A stretch of 64,000 nucleotides of DNA from Pseudomonas viridiflava (GTDB lineage Bacteria > Pseudomonadota > Gammaproteobacteria > Pseudomonadales > Pseudomonadaceae). A program made the translations under genes and the position numbers. The notes under the pieces were generated by a model. It was not told the DNA's origin and searched no databases. It saw nothing but the letters and a program-made list of their open reading frames with translations. Positions within the stretch are counted from its first letter, which is position 1. Every line of letters begins with the position of its first letter. Below, piece after piece: positions 24,974-34,859 of this stretch. The stretch spans positions 1 through 64,000 of the forward strand of contig NZ_UUPU01000082.1 in the NCBI RefSeq assembly GCF_900591205.1. The letters run 5' to 3'.

Positions 24974-26380
24974 ATGCTGAAGAAGTTGTTCCAGTCATTC
25001 CGTTCCCCCTTGCGTCGTACGCAACACATTCGCAGCACGCCTGAAGTGCTTAACAGCAATCAGCATTCATTGCAGCGCGCTCAGTTCAGCCGTTATGCAG
25101 TGAACATCGTCGAACGTTTGCAGAACGCCGGCTACCAGGCTTATCTGGTGGGCGGTTGCGTACGCGACATGCTGCTCAATATCACCCCCAAGGATTTCGA
25201 CGTCGCCACCAGTGCCACGCCGGAGCAGGTGCGTGCCGAGTTTCGCAATGCGCGAATCATCGGCCGCCGCTTCAAGCTGGTGCATATCCACTTTGGTCGC
25301 GAAATCATTGAAGTCGCGACCTTCCGCGCCGGCCATCCGCAAAACGATGAAGAGGAAGACACCAACCAGTCTTCCCGCAACGAGAGCGGGCGCATCCTGC
25401 GCGACAACGTTTACGGCACGCTGGAAGAAGACGCGCAACGCCGCGACTTCACCATCAATGCCCTGTATTACGACCCGGTCAGTGAGCGCATCCTCGATTA
25501 CGCCAACGGCGTACACGACATTCGCAACAACCTGATCCGCCTGATCGGCGACCCGACGCAGCGCTACCAGGAAGACCCGGTGCGCATGCTGCGGGCGGTG
25601 CGTTTTGCCGCCAAGCTCAACTTCGGTATCGAAAAGCACACCGCCGCGCCGATCCGCGAGCTGGCCCCGATGCTGCGGGAAATCCCCTCGGCGCGCCTGT
25701 TCGAAGAAGTGCTCAAGCTGTTCCTTTCGGGGTATGCCGCCGACACCTTCGAAATGCTCGTCGACCTGCAGCTGTTCGACCCGCTGTTCCCGGCCAGCGC
25801 CGAGGCGTTGGAATACAACCCGACGTACACCCACACACTGATCAGCGAAGCGTTGATCAACACCGACCTGCGCATCAAGCAGAATAAACCGGTGACCCCG
25901 GCGTTCCTGTTTGCCGCGCTGTTGTGGCCGGCCTTGCCGAAACGTGTACTGCGCCTGCAAGACCGTGGCATGCCGCCGATCCCGGCCATGCAGGAAGCCG
26001 CGCATGAGCTGATCGCCGAGCAATGCCAGCGCATCGCCATTCCGAAACGCTTCACCCTGCCGATCCGCGAGATCTGGGACATGCAGGAGCGCCTGCCGCG
26101 CCGCAGCGGCAAACGCGCCGACCTGCTGCTGGAGAACCCGCGCTTCCGCGCCGGCTACGACTTCCTGCTGTTACGTGAAAGCGCCGGTGAGCAGACCGAC
26201 GGCCTGGGCGAATGGTGGACCGACTACCAGGACGCCAATGACAGCGAGCGCCGCGACATGATTCGCGACCTCGGCAGCAAAGGCGATGGCGAAGGTGCCG
26301 GGCCGAAGAAACGTCGTCGCAGCAGCTCCAGCAAGCGCAAGCGCAGTGCCGCCGATACCTCGGGCGCTGCGGGCGAATAA
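24974..26380 (+). CDS. pcnB: Poly(A) polymerase I
   Basis: Adds A-tails to RNA 3' ends, which promotes decay by PNPase and other exonucleases. The nucleotidyltransferase head has YLVGGCVRDMLLN and the catalytic aspartates of PKDFDVAT; RRDFTINALYY is the next conserved block, followed by RNA-binding helices. The C-terminus is strongly basic (GPKKRRRSSSSKRKR) and disordered. I start at ATG 24974 (MLKKLFQSF, 468 residues), not the GTG at 24965. Confidence 0.95.
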   Translation: MLKKLFQSFRSPLRRTQHIRSTPEVLNSNQHSLQRAQFSRYAVNIVERLQNAGYQAYLVGGCVRDMLLNITPKDFDVATSATPEQVRAEFRNARIIGRRFKLVHIHFGREIIEVATFRAGHPQNDEEEDTNQSSRNESGRILRDNVYGTLEEDAQRRDFTINALYYDPVSERILDYANGVHDIRNNLIRLIGDPTQRYQEDPVRMLRAVRFAAKLNFGIEKHTAAPIRELAPMLREIPSARLFEEVLKLFLSGYAADTFEMLVDLQLFDPLFPASAEALEYNPTYTHTLISEALINTDLRIKQNKPVTPAFLFAALLWPALPKRVLRLQDRGMPPIPAMQEAAHELIAEQCQRIAIPKRFTLPIREIWDMQERLPRRSGKRADLLLENPRFRAGYDFLLLRESAGEQTDGLGEWWTDYQDANDSERRDMIRDLGSKGDGEGAGPKKRRRSSSSKRKRSAADTSGAAGE

Positions 26381-26382
26381 AC

Positions 26383-26868
26383 GTGGAACGTATCTACATC
26401 GGCATGGGCAGCAATCTCGCTGCCCCGGATCAGCAATTGCGCAGCGCTGTCGAGGCGCTCGCGCAATTGCCCGGCACCACCCTCGCCGGTGTGTCGGCCT
26501 TCTATCAAAGTGATTCCCTGCTTGCGGGCCAGCCGCGCTACACCAATGCGGTGGCCGCACTGGACAGCCACCTTGCGCCGCTGGAACTGCTGGATGCCCT
26601 GCAGTCCATCGAAAACGACCAGGGCCGCGAGCGCCTTGAGCGCTGGGGCCCACGCACCCTGGACCTGGATATCCTGCTGTTTGGCGATCGCCTGATCGAC
26701 GAACCGCGCCTCAAGGTGCCCCACTACCAGATGCACCTGCGCGCGTTTGTGTTGTACCCGCTAGCCGAACTCGCGCCCGCCGACCTGCAACTGCCCAATG
26801 GCCAAACGCTCAGCGAGCTGCTGACAGCCTGCCCGTTTGTTGGCCTGGAACGTCTTCCAGCAGTCTGA
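26383..26868 (+). CDS. folK: HPPK, folate biosynthesis
   Basis: 2-amino-4-hydroxy-6-hydroxymethyldihydropteridine pyrophosphokinase, transferring pyrophosphate from ATP to the pterin before DHPS (folP, at 50704-51555) acts. The GSNL motif near the N-terminus and RWGPRTLDLDILLFGD, holding the two Mg-binding aspartates, are intact. 161 residues, GTG start two bases after the pcnB stop, so the two genes form an operon. Confidence 0.95.
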   Translation: MERIYIGMGSNLAAPDQQLRSAVEALAQLPGTTLAGVSAFYQSDSLLAGQPRYTNAVAALDSHLAPLELLDALQSIENDQGRERLERWGPRTLDLDILLFGDRLIDEPRLKVPHYQMHLRAFVLYPLAELAPADLQLPNGQTLSELLTACPFVGLERLPAV

Positions 26869-26877
26869 CTCGGTCAA

Positions 26878-26966
26878 TGTGGGAGCGGGCTTGCTCGCGA
26901 ATACGGTGTATCAGAAACATATCCAGTGACTGACCCACCGCATTCGCGAGCAAGCCCGCTCCCACA
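26878..26966. repeat. REP doublet (REPIN), GCGGGCTTGCTCGC type
   Basis: Two inverted 24-bp arms: GTGGGAGCGGGCTTG... at 26879-26902 and its exact complement at 26942-26965, with a 39-bp spacer. This is the typical REP-doublet layout of fluorescens-group Pseudomonas, mobilised in trans by RAYT transposases. No RAYT gene is in the window. It lies directly behind folK. Confidence 0.9.
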
Positions 26967-27014
26967 CTGGACCACCACAGCCTCGACAATCTGCCTATAC
27001 GGCTGAATCGCATC

Positions 27015-27055
27015 AGTTACCGAGGTAACACCCCACGCGTAACAATGCGGTAACA
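27015..27055 (+). promoter_or_regulatory. Repeated GTAACA motifs upstream of panB
   Basis: AGTTAC (27015-27020) and three GTAACA copies (27025, 27039 and 27050) in 41 bp; the first two form GTTAC-CGAG-GTAAC. The motif equals the CbrB half-site seen before crcZ, but the spacing differs. Together with the REP doublet this accounts for most of the 365-bp gap 26869-27233. The remainder shows a weak TTGACT at 27063 and the panB ribosome-binding site. Confidence 0.35.
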
Positions 27056-27233
27056 CATGCAATTGACTTCCCGTGTCCTCATCACGACTATAGGCGTCCC
27101 GCTGCCGCCAACCCGGCGCTGAAGGGCGCAATCCAGGTCCTATAAGCACTGCTCTCAAGACAGTGCGCCTGTATAAACGAAGACTCACGCGCGTTACTCG
27201 CTGTTTCCAAGCGCCTGAACGAGGACCCTTTTC

Positions 27234-28034
27234 ATGCCAGACATTACCCTGACCACCTTGCAGAGCCTGAAGCTCAAAGGTGAAAAAATCGCCATGCTGA
27301 CCTGCTATGACGCCACCTTCGCCCACGCCAGCTGCCAGGCCGGGGTCGAGGTGCTGCTGGTGGGCGACTCACTGGGCATGGTTCTTCAAGGGAATGACAG
27401 CACGCTGCCCGTGACCACCGATGAACTTGCGTACCACACCGCCAGCGTCAAACGCGGTAACGACGGTGCGTTTATCATCGCCGACCTGCCGTTCATGGGT
27501 TACGCAACGGTTGAGCAGACCTTTCAGAACGCCGGCAAGCTGATGCAAGCCGGGGCACATATGATCAAAGTGGAAGGCGCCGTGTGGCTCGCCGAGTCGA
27601 TCCGGCTGCTGGCTGAGCGCGGCGTGCCGGTGTGTGTGCACATGGGCCTCACGCCGCAGTCGGTGAATATCCTCGGCGGCTACAAGGTTCAGGGCCGCAA
27701 CGAAGCCCAGGCGCGCCAGATGCGCGCCGACGCCATCGCCCTGGAACAGGCCGGCGCCGCCATGATCCTGCTCGAATGTGTACCGAGCGAGCTGGCGGCA
27801 GAAATCACTCAGGCGGTTAAAGTGCCGGTGATCGGGATTGGTGCGGGCTCGGCCACCGATGGCCAAGTGTTGGTATTGCACGACATGCTCGGCCTGTCGC
27901 TGACCGGGCGTGCACCGAAGTTCGTGAAAAACTTCATGGCCGGCCAAGACAGCATCCACGCTGCGCTGAGTGCCTACGTCGCTGAAGTCAAAGGCGTGAC
28001 CTTCCCAGGCGCCGAACACGGATTCTCTGCATGA
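27234..28034 (+). CDS. panB: Ketopantoate hydroxymethyltransferase
   Basis: First step of pantothenate synthesis: transfers a hydroxymethyl group from methylene-tetrahydrofolate to 2-oxoisovalerate, an intermediate of the IlvI/IlvC pathway. The metal- and substrate-binding motifs VGDSLGMV, GAHMIKVEG and HMGLTPQSV are complete in 266 residues. CGAGGA precedes the ATG. panC overlaps its end by four bases (ATGA). Confidence 0.96.
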   Translation: MPDITLTTLQSLKLKGEKIAMLTCYDATFAHASCQAGVEVLLVGDSLGMVLQGNDSTLPVTTDELAYHTASVKRGNDGAFIIADLPFMGYATVEQTFQNAGKLMQAGAHMIKVEGAVWLAESIRLLAERGVPVCVHMGLTPQSVNILGGYKVQGRNEAQARQMRADAIALEQAGAAMILLECVPSELAAEITQAVKVPVIGIGAGSATDGQVLVLHDMLGLSLTGRAPKFVKNFMAGQDSIHAALSAYVAEVKGVTFPGAEHGFSA

Positions 28035-28879
28035 ACACTGTAAAAACCCTGCGCGAACTGCGTTCCGCCGTCGCCCACGCCCGCAGCGCCGGTAAACGCA
28101 TCGGCTTTGTGCCCACCATGGGCAACCTGCACAGCGGCCACGCCACACTCGTGACCAAGGCCGCGCAACAGGCGGACTTCGTGGTGGCCAGCATCTTCGT
28201 CAACCCGCTGCAATTTGGCGCCGGCGAAGACCTGGACAAATACCCGCGCACCCTGGCCGCCGACCAGGAAAAGCTCCTGCAAGCCGGCTGCAACCTGCTG
28301 TTCGCGCCCAGCGTCGAGGAAATGTACCCCGACGGCATGGCCGGTCAAACCCGCGTCAGCGTGCCGCTGCTCTCTGAAGGCTTGTGCGGCGCCAGCCGTC
28401 CCGGGCACTTTGAAGGGGTGGCGACGGTGGTCAGCAAGCTGTTCAACATGGTCCAGCCGGACATGGCGGTGTTTGGCCAGAAGGACTACCAGCAACTGGC
28501 AGTGATTCGCGCCATGGTCCATGACCTGAACATGCCGATCCAGATCATCGGGGAGCCGACCGTGCGCGCCGACGACGGCCTGGCGCTGTCGTCGCGCAAC
28601 GGTTACCTCACCGAGGAGCAGCGCGCCATCGCGCCGGTGCTGTACCGCAGCCTCAGCCAGATTGCCACCGCCATCAAAGGCGGTGACCGCGACTTCGCCA
28701 GCCTGCGCGCCGAACAGGTCCGGCAGATCGAAGCCGCCGGGCTGCGCCTGGACTACCTCGAAGTGCGCCAGGGCGTGCACCTGCGCCCGGCCACCGCCGA
28801 GGATCGCGACGTGGTGATCCTGGTCGCCGCCTACCTGGGCGCTACCCGCCTCATCGACAACCTGCATCTGAACCTCTGA
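28031..28879 (+). CDS. panC: Pantothenate synthetase
   Basis: Condenses pantoate and beta-alanine through a pantoyl-adenylate. It has PTMGNLHSGHATLV with the HxGH-like motif, the FVNPLQF loop, and GQKDYQQ and LALSSRN as further ATP-site elements. 282 residues. The beta-alanine supplier panD, next in the P. aeruginosa cluster, is not downstream here. Confidence 0.96.
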   Translation: MNTVKTLRELRSAVAHARSAGKRIGFVPTMGNLHSGHATLVTKAAQQADFVVASIFVNPLQFGAGEDLDKYPRTLAADQEKLLQAGCNLLFAPSVEEMYPDGMAGQTRVSVPLLSEGLCGASRPGHFEGVATVVSKLFNMVQPDMAVFGQKDYQQLAVIRAMVHDLNMPIQIIGEPTVRADDGLALSSRNGYLTEEQRAIAPVLYRSLSQIATAIKGGDRDFASLRAEQVRQIEAAGLRLDYLEVRQGVHLRPATAEDRDVVILVAAYLGATRLIDNLHLNL

Positions 28880-28921
28880 TCCCCCGCCTGTTGCCCTACG
28901 CGTTCTGCCGATATAAAAGGT

Positions 28922-28943
28922 GCCGGTATAAAAAAGTACCGGC
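28922..28943. other. Hairpin between panC and pgi
   Basis: GCCGGTA / TACCGGC stem with an A-rich loop, about 40 bp after the panC stop. No U-tail follows on the plus strand. The remaining 28880-29107 contains no open frame that could be panD. Confidence 0.4.
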
Positions 28944-29107
28944 CCAAGCGCAGACAAAGCCAAGACATATCGACACGCTAGGTTTAATGTAATCGGCCTG
29001 CGCTATGGTTAGCGCTGTCCGCAACCCAGCCCTTGATGAAAGACTGGACGTTCCGGGCTTTGAAGTGTCCTAAAGGCAGTCCCCGTAATAAAAGGAAACC
29101 CGCAGCG

Positions 29108-30772
29108 ATGGCGTACTACCGCACCCCTCATGACGTTACCGCTCTGCCCGCCTGGCAAGCGCTCAATCAACATCGCCAAGCCATGCAGGATTTCAGCATG
29201 CGCGACGCGTTCAATGCCGATCCTCAGCGTTTTTCCCAATTCACCTTGAGCAGCTGCGGGCTTTTCCTCGATTACTCGAAAAACCTGATCACCCGCGAAA
29301 CCCGCGACCTGCTGGTGGGCCTGGCCAAGGAAGTGAATCTTAAAGGCGCCATCGACGCGCTGTACGCCGGCGAGCCGGTCAACTCCTCCGAAGGCCGCCC
29401 TGCCCTGCATACCGCACTGCGCCGCCCGGTGGGTGACAAGTTGTCGGTCAACGGCGTGAACATCATGCCGGACGTGCACAAGGTGCTGAACCAGATCACC
29501 GACCTCGTGGGCCGCATCCACGATGGTCTGTGGCGTGGTTACACCGAGAAGCCGATCACCGACGTGGTGAACATCGGCATCGGTGGCTCGTTCCTCGGCC
29601 CGGAGCTGGTCTCTGAAGCACTGCTGTCCTACGCCCATAAAGGTGTGCGCTGCCACTACCTGGCGAATATCGACGGCAGTGAGTTCCACGAACTGACCAT
29701 GAAGCTGCGCGCCGAGACCACGTTGTTTATCGTCTCGTCGAAGTCCTTCAACACCCTCGAAACCCTGAAAAACGCCCAGGCCGCCCGTGCCTGGTACTTG
29801 GCCCAGGGCGGCTCGGAAGCCGAGCTGTACCGCCACTTTATCGCCGTATCGAGCAACAACGCGGCAGCCGTGGCCTTTGGTATCCGCGAAGAAAACATCT
29901 TCCCGATGTGGGACTGGGTCGGCGGTCGTTACTCGCTGTGGTCGGCCATCGGCTTGCCGATTGCCCTGGCGATCGGCATGTCCAACTTCAAAGAACTGCT
30001 GTCCGGCGCCTACACCATGGACCAGCATTTCCAGAACGCCCCGTTCGAGGCCAACATGCCGGTGCTGCTGGGCTTGCTGGGCGTGTGGTACGGCAACTTC
30101 TGGGGTGCGCAGAGCCATGCGATCCTGCCGTACGACCACTATCTGCGTAACATCACCAAACACTTGCAACAGCTGGACATGGAATCCAACGGCAAGAGCG
30201 TGCGCCAGGACGGCACACCGGTGTCCACCGATACCGGCCCGGTGATCTGGGGCGGCGTGGGCTGCAACGGTCAGCATGCCTACCACCAGTTGCTGCACCA
30301 GGGGACCCAACTGATCCCGGCCGACTTTATCGTGCCGATCGTCAGCTTCAACCCAGTGTCCGACCACCACCAGTGGCTGTACGCCAACTGCCTGTCCCAG
30401 AGCCAGGCACTGATGCTCGGCAAGACCCGCAGCGAAGCCGAAGCCGAACTGCGCGACAAGGGCATCCCGGAAGACGAAGTACAGAAGCTGGCACCGCACA
30501 AGGTGATCCCCGGCAATCGTCCGAGCAACACCATAGTGGTGGAGCGCATCAGCCCGCGTCGTCTGGGCGCACTGGTGGCAATGTATGAACACAAAGTGTT
30601 CGTGCAGAGCGTGATCTGGGGCATCAACGCCTTCGACCAATGGGGCGTGGAGCTGGGTAAAGAGCTGGGCAAGGGCGTCTACAACCGCCTGACCGGTGCC
30701 GAAGAAACCCTGGCCGACGATGCGTCGACCCAGGGCCTGATCAACTACTTCCGCGGTCGTCACCGCGGCTGA
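29108..30772 (+). CDS. pgi: Glucose-6-phosphate isomerase
   Basis: Interconverts glucose-6-phosphate and fructose-6-phosphate. In Pseudomonas it mainly serves gluconeogenesis and the EDEMP cycle, because phosphofructokinase is lacking. The PGI signatures NIGIGGSFLGP and SKSFNTLET, the catalytic histidine in GCNGQHAYHQLLHQG, and the C-terminal lysine region are present. The start is the ATG at 29108 (MAYYRTPHD, 554 residues) with AAAGGAAA upstream, not the longer frame from 29033. Confidence 0.95.
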   Translation: MAYYRTPHDVTALPAWQALNQHRQAMQDFSMRDAFNADPQRFSQFTLSSCGLFLDYSKNLITRETRDLLVGLAKEVNLKGAIDALYAGEPVNSSEGRPALHTALRRPVGDKLSVNGVNIMPDVHKVLNQITDLVGRIHDGLWRGYTEKPITDVVNIGIGGSFLGPELVSEALLSYAHKGVRCHYLANIDGSEFHELTMKLRAETTLFIVSSKSFNTLETLKNAQAARAWYLAQGGSEAELYRHFIAVSSNNAAAVAFGIREENIFPMWDWVGGRYSLWSAIGLPIALAIGMSNFKELLSGAYTMDQHFQNAPFEANMPVLLGLLGVWYGNFWGAQSHAILPYDHYLRNITKHLQQLDMESNGKSVRQDGTPVSTDTGPVIWGGVGCNGQHAYHQLLHQGTQLIPADFIVPIVSFNPVSDHHQWLYANCLSQSQALMLGKTRSEAEAELRDKGIPEDEVQKLAPHKVIPGNRPSNTIVVERISPRRLGALVAMYEHKVFVQSVIWGINAFDQWGVELGKELGKGVYNRLTGAEETLADDASTQGLINYFRGRHRG

Positions 30773-30784
30773 AGCTGGTTCATC

Positions 30785-30814
30785 AAGGCCAACGTCCGTT
30801 TGGACGTTGGCCTT
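30785..30814 (+). terminator. pgi 3' hairpin
   Basis: Perfect 13-bp stem AAGGCCAACGTCC / GGACGTTGGCCTT with a four-base loop, 13 bp after the pgi stop. The tail is not U-rich. Confidence 0.65.
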
Positions 30815-30877
30815 GAACCCTCCCCTCACAGCGTGCATCTTTATGACTTGTCCCTAAAACAAGAATAAGGACCGCTC

Positions 30878-32815
<1,938 letters not shown>

Positions 32816-32832
32816 GAACCTGTGAAGTCGCC

Positions 32833-33702
32833 ATGGAATTTATCCGCAGCCGTATCGAAACCCAGTTGATGAGCCTGACCGGCCTGTCACTGGGCCAGTT
32901 GGACCTGGAAAACCCCAAGGGCGACCCGGGCCTGTTCGGACCGGACTCAGTCAGTTGGCAGGTGCATGGCGACTTCAGCAGCATGCTTATCGGCGGCATC
33001 AGCGCTCTGATGCTGCAAGCCTTGCACCCGCTGGCCCTGGCGGGCGTGTGGGACCACTCGAATTTCCGCCAGGACATGCTCGGGCGTCTGCGGCGTACCT
33101 CGCAGTTTATTTCCGGCACCACCTTCGGCTCGCGCAAGGACGCCGAGTGGCTGATCGAAAAAGTGCGCACCATTCACCTGCAGGTGGTCGGGCATGCGCC
33201 GGATGGCCGAGCGTACGCGGCCAGCGACCCTGACCTGCTGACCTGGGTGCATGTGGCGGAGGTGAGTAATTTCCTCGCGGCGCACCTGCGCTATCGCAAC
33301 CCGCACCTTTCGGGCCGGGACCAGGATCGTTACTACAGCGAAATCGCCTTGGTGGCCGAACGTCTCGGGGCGCGGCAGGTGCCACGCTCGCGGCAGGAAA
33401 TTGCGGATTACCTGTCACGTATTCGCCCACAGCTGCTGTGCGACGAGCGCAGTCGCGAGGTGTTGCGCCTGCTGCTCAATGCTCCCGCCCCCAGCCACCT
33501 GGCCAAGCCTTTTGGCGCGCTGATGATGCAAGCCGGAATCGACCTCCTGCCCGACTGGGCAAGCGCCATGCTCGAACAGCACCAGCGCCCGCTGCAACGC
33601 CAGATGATCCGCGCCGGGGTCAAACGCAGCGCGCCGTTGCTGCGCTGGGCGATGCGCAATGGTTCGGTGCAGCGCGCCCATCGGCGGATGGGGTTGATGT
33701 AG
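32833..33702 (+). CDS. MpaB-like oxygenase (DUF2236)
   Basis: 289-residue protein of the MpaB/DUF2236 family, predicted b-type heme proteins that include fungal MpaB and bacterial latex-clearing oxygenases. Conserved family residues are visible: QALHPLALAGV near residue 60, RLRRTSQFI, then TWVHVAE (a probable heme-ligand histidine) and RYYSE. The substrate is unknown. It starts 17 bp after acs, suggesting co-transcription and perhaps a lipid- or terpenoid-related role, which is speculation. Confidence 0.8.
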   Translation: MEFIRSRIETQLMSLTGLSLGQLDLENPKGDPGLFGPDSVSWQVHGDFSSMLIGGISALMLQALHPLALAGVWDHSNFRQDMLGRLRRTSQFISGTTFGSRKDAEWLIEKVRTIHLQVVGHAPDGRAYAASDPDLLTWVHVAEVSNFLAAHLRYRNPHLSGRDQDRYYSEIALVAERLGARQVPRSRQEIADYLSRIRPQLLCDERSREVLRLLLNAPAPSHLAKPFGALMMQAGIDLLPDWASAMLEQHQRPLQRQMIRAGVKRSAPLLRWAMRNGSVQRAHRRMGLM

Positions 33703-33767
33703 GCCGGCGCCCATAGCTGTTAAACTCCGCGCCCAAATTGCCCCCATTACTTAGCAAGGCGCGCTCC

Positions 33768-34784
33768 ATGTCTTCCCTGAATCAGGCGCTGCGCGCCGCC
33801 CTCGATCAACGCCAGGACCTGCTTAACGAGCTGCATGCCCAAGGCACCGATTGCTATCGGCTGTTCCACGGCAGCCAGGAAGGCGCCGGCGGCTTGACCA
33901 TCGACCGCTATGGCCCGCAACTGCTGGTGCAAAGCTTCCACCAGAGCCTGGAAACCGCCGACCTGCTGGAGCTGCATCAACAGGTCAACCAACACTTGGG
34001 CCTGGAACTGCGGCTGGTGTACAACGACCGCTCCCGCGGCAACTCGCGTATCGACCGTGAAGACACGGTGTACCGCGCCGAACCCGCCGCGCTGGAAGAC
34101 CTGGTGGGCCACGAGTGGGGGCTCAATTACCGCGTGCGTGGGCGGCATGCCGGGCAGGACCCGCTGCTGTTCCTCGACCTGCGCAACACCCGTGGCTGGG
34201 TCAAAGACCACAGTGCCGGTAAAAGCGTGCTGAACCTGTTCGCCTACACCTGTGGCGTGGGCCTGAGCGCGGCGGCCGGTGGCGCACGCGAGGTGTGTAA
34301 CCTGGACTTCGCCGAAGGCAACCTGGCGGTCGGTCGCGAGAACGGCCTGCTCAATCCACAGCTGCCCACCATGGAGTTTGTGCAGTCCGACTACTTCCCG
34401 GCGATTCGCCAACTGGCCGGCCTGCCGATTACCCAGCGCCGTGGCCAAAAGCTGCCGAGCTATCCGCGCCTTGAGCAACGTCAATATGACGTGGTGTTGC
34501 TCGACCCTCCGGCCTGGGCCAAGAGCGCATTCGGCACCGTCGACCTGCTGCGCGACTATCAGAGCCTGCTCAAGCCCGCGCTACTCGCCACCGCCGACAA
34601 TGGCGTGCTGATCTGCTGCAATAACCTGGCAAAAGTCAGCATGGATGACTGGCGCGAGCAAGTTTTGCGCTGCGCAGAGAAAGCCGGGCGCCCGGTGCGC
34701 GACTGGCAAATCATGACGCCCGGCGCCGACTTTCCTTCGCAGGACCAGCAGCCGCCGTTGAAAACCCTGATCCTGCAGTTGTAG
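33768..34784 (+). CDS. SAM-dependent RNA methyltransferase, RlmI-like
   Basis: 338-residue class I methyltransferase. A PUA-less N-terminal part contains GLTIDRYGPQLLVQ. The Rossmann core has SVLNLFAYTCGVGLSAA (SAM motif I) and the catalytic-loop-like VVLLDPPAWAKS. This DPPxW motif is shared with RlmI/RlmL 23S rRNA m5C/m2G methylases, so an rRNA target is likely, but the exact position cannot be assigned. ATG 33768 (MSSLNQAL) is used; the longer frame adds ten residues. Confidence 0.8.
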   Translation: MSSLNQALRAALDQRQDLLNELHAQGTDCYRLFHGSQEGAGGLTIDRYGPQLLVQSFHQSLETADLLELHQQVNQHLGLELRLVYNDRSRGNSRIDREDTVYRAEPAALEDLVGHEWGLNYRVRGRHAGQDPLLFLDLRNTRGWVKDHSAGKSVLNLFAYTCGVGLSAAAGGAREVCNLDFAEGNLAVGRENGLLNPQLPTMEFVQSDYFPAIRQLAGLPITQRRGQKLPSYPRLEQRQYDVVLLDPPAWAKSAFGTVDLLRDYQSLLKPALLATADNGVLICCNNLAKVSMDDWREQVLRCAEKAGRPVRDWQIMTPGADFPSQDQQPPLKTLILQL

Positions 34785-34859
34785 GGCTTTTCCCAATCAG
34801 CCCAGCGCTTCGGAACCGAAATCCCGTGCCATACTCCAAGGCACTCTCGTTCGACATAG

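Noticed and set aside
26878..26966. Repeat considered as a CRISPR unit or IS end
   Set aside because: There is one inverted pair only, no regular spacers and no transposase. The sequence is that of a Pseudomonas REP doublet.
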